A stretch of 13,586 bases of DNA, from contig NW_008705582.1 of assembly GCF_000186865.1 (NCBI RefSeq), positions 711,657-725,242 on the forward strand, in the 5' to 3' direction. This stretch comes from Aureococcus anophagefferens (lineage: Eukaryota; Sar; Pelagophyceae; Pelagomonadales; Pelagomonadaceae). Position 1 is the first letter of the stretch. The number at the start of each line of letters is the position of its first letter. Shown one piece after another: positions 1 to 7,800 of the stretch. The position numbers and the translations under genes were made by a program. The notes below the pieces were generated by a model. The model had not been told where the DNA came from and ran no database searches. It saw only the letters and a program-made list of their open reading frames with translations.

Positions 1-2005
1 CGCCGGGCCCGGGGCGCCCCCGCCCCCCCCCGGTCGCGTCGCCCCGGTCGTCGGCGCCGGCCCGCGCGGCGTCGACCAGGGCGTCGCGGGCGCCGGCCGG
101 GAGCGGCGACGCCGCGCCGCCGCCGACCCGGGTGAGGTACATCATCTTCGCGCCGCCGCGCTCGCCGCCGCCCGCGGCCGCGAGGAGGCGAGCGCTCGGC
201 GGCGCCTCGCGCGCGGCGCGCGCGAGCTCGCCCGGCCGGTTCGTGAAGGCGTCGAGGCCGCCGCGCGGGCCGAAGAGCGCGAGGGCGAGGGCCGCGAAGG
301 CGTCGGCCGCGTCCTGGTCCTCGCAGAAGACCTGGGGGCCGCGGGCGCGTCGGCGGCGCGCCGCGGAGGCCGCCGCGCGCGCGCGGCCCGGGGCGGGCGG
401 GCCGCCGCGCGAGTCCGAGCGCGCCCCGGCGCGGCGCGGCGGTTCGCGACGGCGTTCGGGCCCGCGTCGAAGGTGTAGGCGCAGCGGACGCGACCTGGGC
501 GGCGCGGGGGCGCGACGTGCCCGACGCCGGGGGGCTCCCGCGGCCGTCGGCCTCCGCTCGACCGACGGCGGGCGAGCGGCCGTCGCTCGGCGCGCGCGCG
601 CGGTCCCCTCGGCGCGTCGTCGCGCGCCGCGCGCGCGCGCTCGAACCACCCTCGCGGGCGCCGCGGCCGCGACCCGCGGCGTCGTTGAACGCGTGGACGG
701 CGCGGATCGCGCGGCGGCTCAGCGCCTGGGCAGGAAACGCGTGCGAACTTCCCCAACTTTGGAGGCTCCTCTCTCGGTCCGTTTCCGCTCGTTTCGGCTC
801 ATTGGTGGACGGGCGATGATCTCTCGGAGCGCTCTCGGGGCGCGGGTCCCTCCTCCGGAAGCGGACTCGAATCGCCCGTTTCCCGCCCCGCTCGGCGCGT
901 CGAGGTAGAAGATGGGCGGGTAGCTGTCGAGGCACGTCGCGTGGAAGCCTGGCGGGGGGGGGGGGGCGTCGCGCCCGGGGGGGCGGCGGCGCGCGCGGGT
1001 CGCTCGCTGTTGGAGTCGCGCATGCCTGCGCGGGGCCCGGCCGGCTCGGGACGTCCCGGCCGCGCGCCGCGCGCCTCGAGCGTCGCCGGGTTCCGGACGG
1101 GCGCGCGCCTCTCGTCGAGGCCTCCGCGGAGCGCGCCGGACGTGGCGCCGCGCGCGCGCGCGCGACGGTCGGGCCGGCGGCGCGCCGCGCGGGCGCGCGC
1201 AGAGCTCGCCGAACGCCGCGAAGTCTCGGGCCCCAAAGGCCGCGGCGAGCTCGGCGACGCGCGGCTCGGCGACGGCCGCCGCGCGGTGCGCGAGGAAGGG
1301 CGACGTCGCCACGGACCGCCGCATGCCCTCGGTGCTCGGCGTCTCCTTCTCGTCGGCGGACGCGACGACGACGACGACGCGGAGGCCGGGCCAGTGGTCC
1401 GCGGCGTGGAGCGGGTCCGCGAGCGAGTCGGACGCGTCGGGCGCGGCGCCCTTGCGCCAGGCGACGAGCCCGCCGTCGAGGGACCGGCACGCGGACCCGG
1501 AGCCGACGCGCGCGACGCCCGAGAGCGACGCGTCGACGGCGACGCCGTAGAGCGCCGCCGCGCAGCGCACGAGCGCGGCGTAGCCCGCGGCGCTCGACGC
1601 GAGGCCCGCGGCCGTGGGGAACGTGTTGCGCGAGACGACGCGGACGCGCCAGCCGGCGAGCTCGGCCGCGGTCGCCGCGCGCGAGCCCGCGGGCGCGCGC
1701 GCGCACCGCGCGCGCATCGTCGCGAGGCACGCGCGCAGGCGCCGCGCGTGCGTCGAGGCCCCGGCGACGTCCACGGGCGCCCCGTTGAGCCAGAGCTCGT
1801 CGCGGTCGAGCTCCGGCGACGCGACCATGACCGTCTCGGCGCGCAGGTCCGCCGGGTCCAGGGTCAGCGAGCACGACGAGTTGATGGGCGTGTTCCCGCC
1901 CCGCGCCTCGTCCTTGCCCCAGTACTTGACGACGGCGATGTTCGTCGGCGCCGACGCCGAGGCGACGTCGAACGTGGCGAGGGGAGCCGGCGTGCCAAGG
2001 GCCAT
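1..2005 (-). CDS. MVD: Mevalonate diphosphate decarboxylase, six exons, 3' end beyond window
   Basis: This is the GHMP-family enzyme that converts mevalonate 5-diphosphate to isopentenyl diphosphate with ATP (mevalonate pathway). Exons on the minus strand are 2005-1201, 1025-1008, 948-899, 725-674, 494-451 and 331 to the left edge, about 433 codons. The start ATG (2005-2003) has A at -3 and G at +4. Exon 1 carries the N-terminal motif NIAVVKYWGK, the phosphate-binding stretch GLASSAAGYAAL, GSGSACRSLDGG and STEGMRRSVATSP. Joining the exons restores the family block ELCMRDSNSFHATCLD, then YLDALSRRAIRAVHAFN, then AYTFDAGPNAVFCED. These joins match animal and yeast enzymes as I recall them, which fixes the splice sites. 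The last exon includes LFGPRGGLDAF and KMMYLTRVG, then runs Gly/Pro-rich off the window with no stop. Family identity is certain. The intron 5 donor is a choice: GT at 450 was preferred over GC at 447 because it keeps the spacing after GPNAV. Confidence 0.93.
332..450 (-). other. MVD intron 5
   Basis: This is a 119-nt intron read on the minus strand, GT at 450-449 and CAG at 334-332. It splits the conserved GPNA|V block. A GC donor three bases downstream would add one valine. No terminal inverted repeat or target duplication is visible. Confidence 0.7.
495..673 (-). other. MVD intron 4, possibly a decayed introner
   Basis: This is a 179-nt GT-AG intron, phase 1. The eight bases at the donor (GTCGCGGC) and the eight after the acceptor (GTCGCGTC) match at seven positions. 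The acceptor end is CGCCCAG, like the introner terminus. The interior is GC-rich and no longer resembles the introner core, so descent from an introner is only a suggestion. Confidence 0.6.
726..890 (+). mobile_element. Introner element forming MVD intron 3 (degenerate copy)
   Basis: This 165-bp copy forms the intron 898-726 on the minus strand together with the left target copy. Target copies on the minus strand are GCGCCGAG (898-891) and GCGCTGAG (725-718), seven of eight matching. The termini are CTGGGCAGGAAACG and, inverted, CGGGGCGGGAAACG. Read on the plus strand it keeps the family core (CTCGTTTCGGCTCATTGGTGGACG, written here only as a landmark at about 789-812), but it lacks roughly 27 bp relative to the 192-bp copies. 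Removing intron plus one target copy gives YLD|ALSRR, the uninterrupted enzyme sequence. Confidence 0.9.
949..1007 (-). other. MVD intron 2, 59 nt, GC-AG
   Basis: This very short intron begins GCGAGC on the minus strand and ends GCCAG. Its polypyrimidine tract is a run of 13 C (G at 954-966 on the plus strand). It is phase 1 and joins MRDSN-S to FHATC. No GT donor lies nearby that keeps the frame. Confidence 0.8.
1026..1200 (-). other. MVD intron 1, 175 nt, GC-AG
   Basis: The donor is T|GCGCGC at 1200 on the minus strand and the acceptor is GCGCAG|GC at 1028-1026. It is phase 1 and joins GEL-C to MRDSN. There is no target duplication and no similarity to the introner family. Confidence 0.8.
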
Positions 2006-2542
2006 GCTGCGGCGCGCGCGGCCGTGCCGTTGCTGTCGTCGGGCGCTCACACGCGGCGCGCACTTTTGTGGCAAGACGAGGCGTGACCCCGGGCCAGTGA
2101 CAGTGTGCGCACAGGCCCGCGCACCGCGCCGTGGAATTTTGTCGACGCCGGAACCAGCTCCGGTGGGGGCACCGACGGTCAGGCTTACACCCAGGGGTCA
2201 TGGAAGGCCACCCCGATCGCCAGAACGGGCTGCCGTGCGTCGGAAGTGTGGTCTCGGAGGTCTCCGTTCCCGGCCCGCGCGTCACGGTACGTGTTTGGTA
2301 CTCAAGCCAGCGAAACGGCTAGCCATTCGTCCCGAAGCGAGCGCTTGTTTTTGGCACGTCTAGCCACCGGGCGTCCCTGGCCGCACACCAATCCCCGGTA
2401 GTTTGGACGGGGGGCGCGTCGGCCATCGGACGCCGTAGGCCTCGCCGTCGCGGGCGCAAATCCCTAGGGCCCTGCCTTGTCGATCATCAGGGATCAGCCG
2501 CGCGCTCGAGCTCGCAGGCCTGCCGTCGCCTGCGACCGCGAC
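2006..2542. promoter_or_regulatory. Divergent intergenic region between MVD and the RS-domain gene
   Basis: These 537 bp separate two start codons on opposite strands, so both promoters and 5' UTRs should lie here. The GC bias drops compared with the genes. A CCAAT sequence occurs near 2388-2392. No TATA box, tRNA or convincing ORF was seen. The open frames on both strands here lack coding-like third-position bias. Confidence 0.5.
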
Positions 2543-3031
2543 ATGTCCGACGCCGTCGCGCCTGCGTCGCCCGCAGCGCCCGGCCTCGCGACCTACTCGC
2601 CCCGCGCTGAACACTACTTCACCTGGGCCATCCGCAAGATCGTCAGCCAGTTCAAGCGCGACCCGTCGACGCTGTCGTCCATCGGCGACGTCGTCGCCCA
2701 GCTCAAGCCCCACGCCGACGAGCGCCGCTACGAGCGGTCCGTGCCGGAGGCGGACTGGGGCGACGCGCGCGCGGCCCTCGTCGACGCGGCCTACGCGGAG
2801 GCGCGCTTCCGGGCCATCCTCGGCGGCGCCGGGGCGGAAGACGACGCGAACTCGCGCCGCTACCTCAAGAAGTACCGCGAGATCGTCGGCGACGAGGGGC
2901 CGAGCGACGGCGGCGCCGCCGCCGCGTCCCGGTCCCGGTCCCGGTCCCGGAGCCGGTCCCGGAGCCGGTCCCGGAGCCGGTCGTCGTCGCGCTCGCGCGG
3001 CCGCCGCGACCGGCGCCGGTCGCGGTCCTAG
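2543..3031 (+). CDS. Small protein with C-terminal Arg-Ser (RS) domain, function unknown
   Basis: This is a single-exon ORF of 162 residues. The first ATG in good context (G at -3) is at 2543; an upstream non-ATG extension is possible but has poorer codon usage. Residues 21-118 are a mixed helical-looking region (AEHYFTWAIRKIVSQFKRD, then AYAEARFRAIL and RRYLKKYREIV) that I do not recognise. Residues 129-162 are almost pure RS dipeptides followed by GRRDRRRSRS. RS domains are typical of splicing and RNA-processing factors and are phosphorylated by SR kinases. No RRM is present, so this is not a canonical SR protein. A nuclear RNA-metabolism role is inferred from the RS tail alone. It is divergent with MVD and convergent with NDUFS4. 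Confidence 0.75.
   Translation: MSDAVAPASPAAPGLATYSPRAEHYFTWAIRKIVSQFKRDPSTLSSIGDVVAQLKPHADERRYERSVPEADWGDARAALVDAAYAEARFRAILGGAGAEDDANSRRYLKKYREIVGDEGPSDGGAAAASRSRSRSRSRSRSRSRSRSSSRSRGRRDRRRSRS
2927..2998 (+). repeat. Tandem repeat encoding the RS domain
   Basis: Repeats of the 6-mer TCCCGG pass into a 12-bp unit, TCCCGGAGCCGG, repeated about three times. Together they encode residues 129-152, mostly alternating Arg and Ser. The near-identical units suggest slippage and length polymorphism. Confidence 0.85.
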
Positions 3032-3393
3032 GAAGAGCGGCGCGTGGTGGTCGAGCTAAGGAGGGGGCGCCGCCCGTGGCGTCGGGGCGCGTTCGCTTGC
3101 TTCAGCCGCGGGAGGCCCCCGTCGCGGACAGCCCGGGCGATCGACGACGACGCCCGACAAAAATCGGCGCGTCCGACGCCGTCCGCGGAGAGGCGCCGCG
3201 GCTACGCGCGGGCATCGACGCTGCGGGGGGGGGGGACCAGCGGCATCCGAAGGTCCGGGGGCTTCGGGACACCGTCGAACGCGCGGCCGGCCTTACCTAA
3301 CATATCCCGCCGGCGGGATATGTTAAACGCCGGGATATGTTATACCGCGCGGTCCGTTCCCGGGGGCGGGGCGCGGCGGTCGGGGCGGGGCGC
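3032..3393. other. Convergent 3' intergenic region
   Basis: These 362 bp lie between the stop codons of the RS-domain gene and NDUFS4, so they hold both 3' UTRs. Apart from an 11-G run (3225-3235) and the palindrome cluster at 3298-3342, nothing stands out. Short ORFs here look like GC-driven open frames. Confidence 0.6.
3298..3342. repeat. Perfect 28-bp palindrome plus third half-site
   Basis: TAACATATCCCGCC (3298-3311) is followed directly by its exact reverse complement GGCGGGATATGTTA (3312-3325). A third copy, GCCGGGATATGTTA (3329-3342), matches that half at 13 of 14 positions and repeats it in direct orientation at 17-bp spacing. It can form a 14-bp stem with no loop in DNA or RNA on either strand. 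It sits between convergent genes, nearer the NDUFS4 stop. Its role is unknown; a bidirectional 3'-end signal, a protein-binding site or a transposon remnant are all possible. Confidence 0.9.
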
Positions 3394-4161
3394 CTACTCG
3401 AAGGGCGTCCAGGCCTTCTCCGGGTCCGTCGCCGCGCCCTTGGCCCAGGCCTTGCCCGGCGAGCCCTCGTACTTCCAGGCCTTGGTCGGGTCGTGGCCGT
3501 GCTGGACGCACTCCGCGGCGCCGTGGAACTGGAGCGGCCGGAAGTAGTGGCTCGCGTGGGGCTTGAGCTTGTGGAAGTGGTCGCAGTCCATGCCGTTGGC
3601 CTTGAGGTCCGCCTCGACGTGCTTGAAGAGGAAGTTCTGGCTGTAGGTGTTCGTGCCGTAGCGCTTGTCGCGCGCGATCGGAACCGACGTCTCGTAGGCC
3701 CAGCCGTGCTTGGCCGCGAAGCGCTCCGCGGCCTCGGCGGTCTCGAACTTGAGCTCCGCGTTGCCCAGGGGGTCCGCCGTCGACGTCCAGCCCATGAGCG
3801 GGTTGCTCCAGCGCGCCTCCGTCTTCCAGGACAGGCGCCAGGCCTTGCTCGCGTGCGACGCCGACGTGAGCGCGTTCTGCGCCTTCTGGGAGATGACGAC
3901 GGTGCGGCCCCGGTGGAGCTCGGGCTGGAGCGCGAGGGCGACCGTGTCCGCGGGCGACGCCGGCAGCGGGGGCGACAGGGCGTCGGGCACGACGGCGACG
4001 TGCGGGGCCGTCACGGACTTGGCCCGCTCGGCGACGCGCGCCTCCGCCCGCGCGAGCTCCGCCGCGGCCTCGTCGCTGACGTCGCTCAGGAACCGCCGGG
4101 GGGCGCCGCCCCGGGCCAGCGGCCGACGACCGAGCGCGAGGAAGACCTGGCGGGGGAGCAT
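3394..4161 (-). CDS. NDUFS4: NDUFS4, 18-kDa subunit of mitochondrial complex I, with C-terminal extension
   Basis: This is an accessory subunit of NADH:ubiquinone oxidoreductase in the mitochondrial matrix arm, needed for assembly and stability around the NADH-binding module. It has 255 residues in one exon. The start ATG (4161-4159) has A at -3 and opens a typical presequence (MLPRQVFLALGRRPLARGG, Arg-rich with no acidic residue until about 27). Residues 83-108 hold RGRTVVISQKAQNALTSASH. Residues 108-157 are the family signature: WRLSWKTEARWSNPLMGWTS, TADPLGNAELKFET, then FAAKHGWAYE. RYGTNTYSQNF (168-177) matches the family's usual end. Residues 178-255 are an extra tail rich in His, Lys and Trp with three KAW motifs. 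Identity is firm; the function of the tail is unknown. Confidence 0.95.
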   Translation of the reverse strand: MLPRQVFLALGRRPLARGGAPRRFLSDVSDEAAAELARAEARVAERAKSVTAPHVAVVPDALSPPLPASPADTVALALQPELHRGRTVVISQKAQNALTSASHASKAWRLSWKTEARWSNPLMGWTSTADPLGNAELKFETAEAAERFAAKHGWAYETSVPIARDKRYGTNTYSQNFLFKHVEADLKANGMDCDHFHKLKPHASHYFRPLQFHGAAECVQHGHDPTKAWKYEGSPGKAWAKGAATDPEKAWTPFE

Positions 4162-4424
4162 CGTATGCTCCAAAATTCAGCCACTCCAGTTTTGGCTATG
4201 ATGCGGCACAATGCGGCCTGGCACCGGCGACGCCGCACGTCGTCGACGTGCTGCGTCGGCTTCGCGCCCGCGGGCGCCGCCGCCGCGGCGCGAAGCTCGC
4301 CGGCGGCTTCGGACAGCGCCCGCGCGTCCTCGGAGGCCTCGATGTAGCCCCAGACGACGTCGTAGACCTTCTGGGATTTTCCGTCGCCCGCGATCAGGGC
4401 CTCTCCTGGCAGCTGCTGATGCAT
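4162..4424 (-). other. Coding-like fragment upstream of NDUFS4
   Basis: From an ATG at 4424-4422 the minus strand reads about 68 codons with strong G/C third-position bias (MHQQLPGEALIAGDGKSQ..., KVYDVVWGYIEASEDA), ending near 4216. The frame then stays open with ordinary-looking codons into the NDUFS4 start. I do not recognise the product. It could be a small gene, an exon of an alternative NDUFS4 transcript, or a relic of a gene. Plus-strand frames over the same bases look less coding-like. Confidence 0.3.
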
Positions 4425-4890
4425 CCACAGCGAATTTCAGCGCACTCCAAGCATCGGCGCAGCACACAGGGTTACTCCGAACGGGTTCGACGTGTCAGGA
4501 GTGTACGCAGAGCCCCAGCGCCGACCGCAGGACGCCGCCAAGGGCCGGCGGACCAAGATCAGGGGGAAGGCCCAGGATGCAGCGATAATTCCCTTATGCG
4601 CTCAGCAAAGCTTTAGATTACCTACTTCAACTTCTTCCGTCCGAGACCTATCGGCCGTGTGTGCTCTTGTGCATGCGGCTTCTCCGACGCAAAATAACAA
4701 ATAATAATAATAATTAAACCTGTGTTTAGGAGCCGCACGGGCAGCTCAGCCGACGTTGAATTATCAATGCAGCCCCGTTGTGCGATGCAGGCCGCGCTGC
4801 CCTTACTGCCTGGCACTGTGGCATTGCGGTGAGGCTCGGTTCGGCCTCCGTCGAGGGCTCGCAGCATTCGCCGCCGCCGCCGCCGGCCGC
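4425..4890. promoter_or_regulatory. Intergenic region upstream of the IP3R-like gene
   Basis: This stretch is much less GC-rich than the genes and has no convincing ORF. It includes an A/T tract with one C at 4691-4718, centred on AAT repeats. It also has a GCC trinucleotide run at about 4870-4884 just before the start codon. It likely contains the promoter and 5' UTR of the channel gene. No TATA box at a defined distance can be assigned. Confidence 0.45.
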
Positions 4891-7800
4891 ATGGCGTCGC
4901 GGCCGCCCGGCGAGGCCGGCGTGGCCGGCGTGGCCGGCGAGGCCGGCGAGGCCGGCGCCGCCGGCGAGGCCGGCGAGGCCGGCGCGGCCGGCGCGGCCGG
5001 CGCCGCTGCGCCGCCCGCCGCCGCGCCCTTCGCCGCCGACGCGTCGGCGCTGGCCACGGCCGCCGCCTACGCCGCCGCGCGGCGGGGCGCGCGGTCCGGC
5101 GGGCCCGGCGGCGCGGGCCGCGCGCTCGAGCCGCTCCACGTCGGCGACGTCGTCTACATCCGCGACGACGGCGGCGCGGACCGGGCCTACCTCAGCGCGG
5201 ACGCGCTCGGCCGCGACGTCGTCTTCCGCACGACGACGCGCGGCCGCGCCGCGCCGGACGACTTCCGCCAGAGCCTCTGGCGCGTCGCGCCGCGCCTCGC
5301 GTACGACGCGCAGGCCGAGGAGGCGCGGCTCGTCGCGGCGCTCCGCGGCCGCGCCGCCGCGGGCGAGGCCGCCGCGCGCGACGCGCTCGGCGCGCTCGGC
5401 CTCGCCGTCGCCGGCGGCGCGCCCGACGAGTACGGCGACGGGCCCGGCGCCGCGGCCGCGGCCGCGGACGCCGCGGCCGCGCCGGCGGCCGCGGCGCGCG
5501 ACGCGCGGCGCCGCGCGGCGCTCGAGCGCGCGGCGAACGCGCGGACGCTCGCCGCCGTCGCCGCCGGCGCGCTGCGGACGCCCGTCGTCTACGGCGCGCC
5601 CGTGCAGCTCCAGCACGTGCTCACGGGCCACTTCCTCTGCGGCGAGGACGAGCCGGCGGACGTCGAGGACGGCGCGTTCCGCCTCTCGCTCCGGCCGCCG
5701 CGCCGCGCGTGCGCGGCCTGCGCCATCGCCATCCGGCCGGGCTTCCGCGCGCGCGGCGACGGCACGCCCGTCTACGTCGGCGACGAGCCGCGGTTCACCG
5801 TCCCCGCGCTCACGCTCAACGCGGCGCACCCGGCGACGCTCCGGAGGAGCGGGGCCGCGCTGCCCGCGGAGCCGCCCCGGGGCGGGCGGCGCCTCGAGGC
5901 GAACCTCGCGCTCGACGCCGTCCCGGACCCGCGCTTCTTCCTGGGCAAGTTCGCGGAGCGCGCGCCGAGCGACGCCGGCGACGAGGTCGACGTCGGCCAG
6001 CACGTCCGCCTCATGCACCGCGAGGACGACTCCCTCCTCGTCGCGTCGGCGAACAGCGGGGCGAAGCAGCGCGCCGCGCGCGCGGCCGAGGCCGCGGGCG
6101 AGCGGTGCGACGCGCGCCGCGGCGAGCCCTACCTGCGCCACATGTCGCGGAAGAAGGACTCGCCGGGCAAGGGCCTCTGGCTCTTCGAGCTCGAGGACCC
6201 GACGCGCGGCGGGCCCCTCCTCCACGGCGCGCGCGTCCGGCTCCGCCACGCGTGCAGCGGCCTCTACCTCGCCGTGCGCTACGCGGCGGACCCGGCGGCC
6301 GAGCCGTCGCGGCCCGAGCTCGTGAGCCTCGGCGCGGGGCGCGACGCGCGCGCGCGGAGCCTCTTCGGCCTCCGGTCCGTCAAGGACGCGCGCGGCGGCG
6401 CCGTGCCCGCCTGTGTGGAAATCAACCAGCGAGCTGGGACGTCGGGGCCAAACTTCAGAAATCTCTAGCTCGGTCACATCGAAGTCGATTCGGCTGATTT
6501 TTGGACGAATCGATTGCTCTCGTCGAGTTCTCGAAGCTCAGCCGAAGATTCCGGCGCAATCCGTTCAATTACGCGCACATTGAAGTCGGGTTGAAGATTT
6601 GATTTCGACACAGGTGCCCGCGGCGGGCTACGCGTGCCTCGTGACGCACGAGATCCGCGGCGCGCGCGGCGCGCGCGGGCCGACGCTCTGCCTCCGCGCG
6701 GGCGGCGGCAAGCCGGGCAAGGCGCACTCGGCGCGCGTCGTCTTCTGCCCCCGGGCGTCGATCATGGGCGCGATGGAGGTCCACGTCGCCGTCGGCGACG
6801 AGGCGGACCGGCTCCAGGTCCTCCTCGCCGCGCGCGAGGCCGTGCGCCGCCACGCGCGGCTCGTCGCGGACGTCGGCGCGTCGGCGCCGTCGCCGCGGAC
6901 GGCGCGCGCGCCGGCGCTCGCGACGCGCCACGCGCGCGCGCGGCTCCGCGCGACCGAGTACGCGCTCGTCCACGTCGTCTACTGCCTCGTGCGCGGCGAG
7001 GCGCTCGACGGCGACGGCCGCTCCGCGGCCACGGCGCTCGCGCTCGAGGGCCCGCCCCACGGCGACGCGCAGTCGCTCGCGCGCGAGGTCAAGCTCCTCG
7101 ACGCGCTCGTCGCGCTCGTCCACGCGGCGCCCGCCGGGGCAGCACAAGGGTGATGCAACGTCGCTTCAACGTGAGTGGTCCGCGCGCGCGCGTTTCGGAA
7201 TCCGCACCCACGCGTCGAGAGCGCTCCGAGAGATGATCGCTCGTCCAAAAATCAGCCGAAACGAGCGGAACACGGCCGAGATCGGAGCCTTTGACGTTGG
7301 GCATGTCGCACCCTTTTGCCGCCCAGGTGCCCGCGGCGGGCGTGCGCCTCGACCTCGACGCGTCGACGGGCGAGGCCGTCGACCCGCGCTTCGGGTACCT
7401 CGTCGCCGCGCACCGCCTCGCGTACGCGGCGCTCACGCGCGCGGTGCTCGCGCATGCGCGCAACGAGGACGTCTTCGTCGCGGGCCGGCTCCCGGGCGGC
7501 GGGCCCGGCTGGCTCGACGTCGTCATCTCGCAGATCGTCCAGCCCGTCGGCGCGCCCGAGCTCCTCACGTGCCTCGTGTCGAACAACGTGCGGCTCATCT
7601 CGCGCATCGTCGACGCGGCCATGGTCCGGCGCTTCGCGGGCTTCGTCGCGGCCTACGGCCCGCGCGCGGACCTGCTCGGCTTCCTCGCGGCGACGTGCGC
7701 GAGCGACGGCCGCGCCGTGCCGGCGATCCAGGAGCTCGTCTTCGCCCAGGTCGTCGCGGACCCGCGCGTCAAGGCCGCGCTCCTCCTCGAGACGTCGAAC

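Noticed and set aside
941..2086. Plus-strand frame of 381 residues opposite MVD
   Set aside because: It is a shadow of MVD exon 1 and introns with low-complexity translation.
3076..3300. Small ORFs after the RS-domain gene
   Set aside because: They lack gene-like codon bias and homology and include a long G run; they fit a 3' UTR and intergenic sequence.
3337..4347. Plus-strand frame of 336 residues opposite NDUFS4
   Set aside because: It is antisense to a clear NDUFS4 gene with no independent support.
4726..6477. Long minus-strand and alternative plus-strand frames over channel exon 1
   Set aside because: Their translations are repetitive Arg/Ala/Glu sequence with no recognisable motif, while the chosen frame has suppressor-domain and MIR motifs.
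6614..7341. Tandem exon duplication suggested by VPAAG at the start of exons 2 and 3
   Set aside because: Similarity stops after five codons and the following sequences align to different parts of IP3R.
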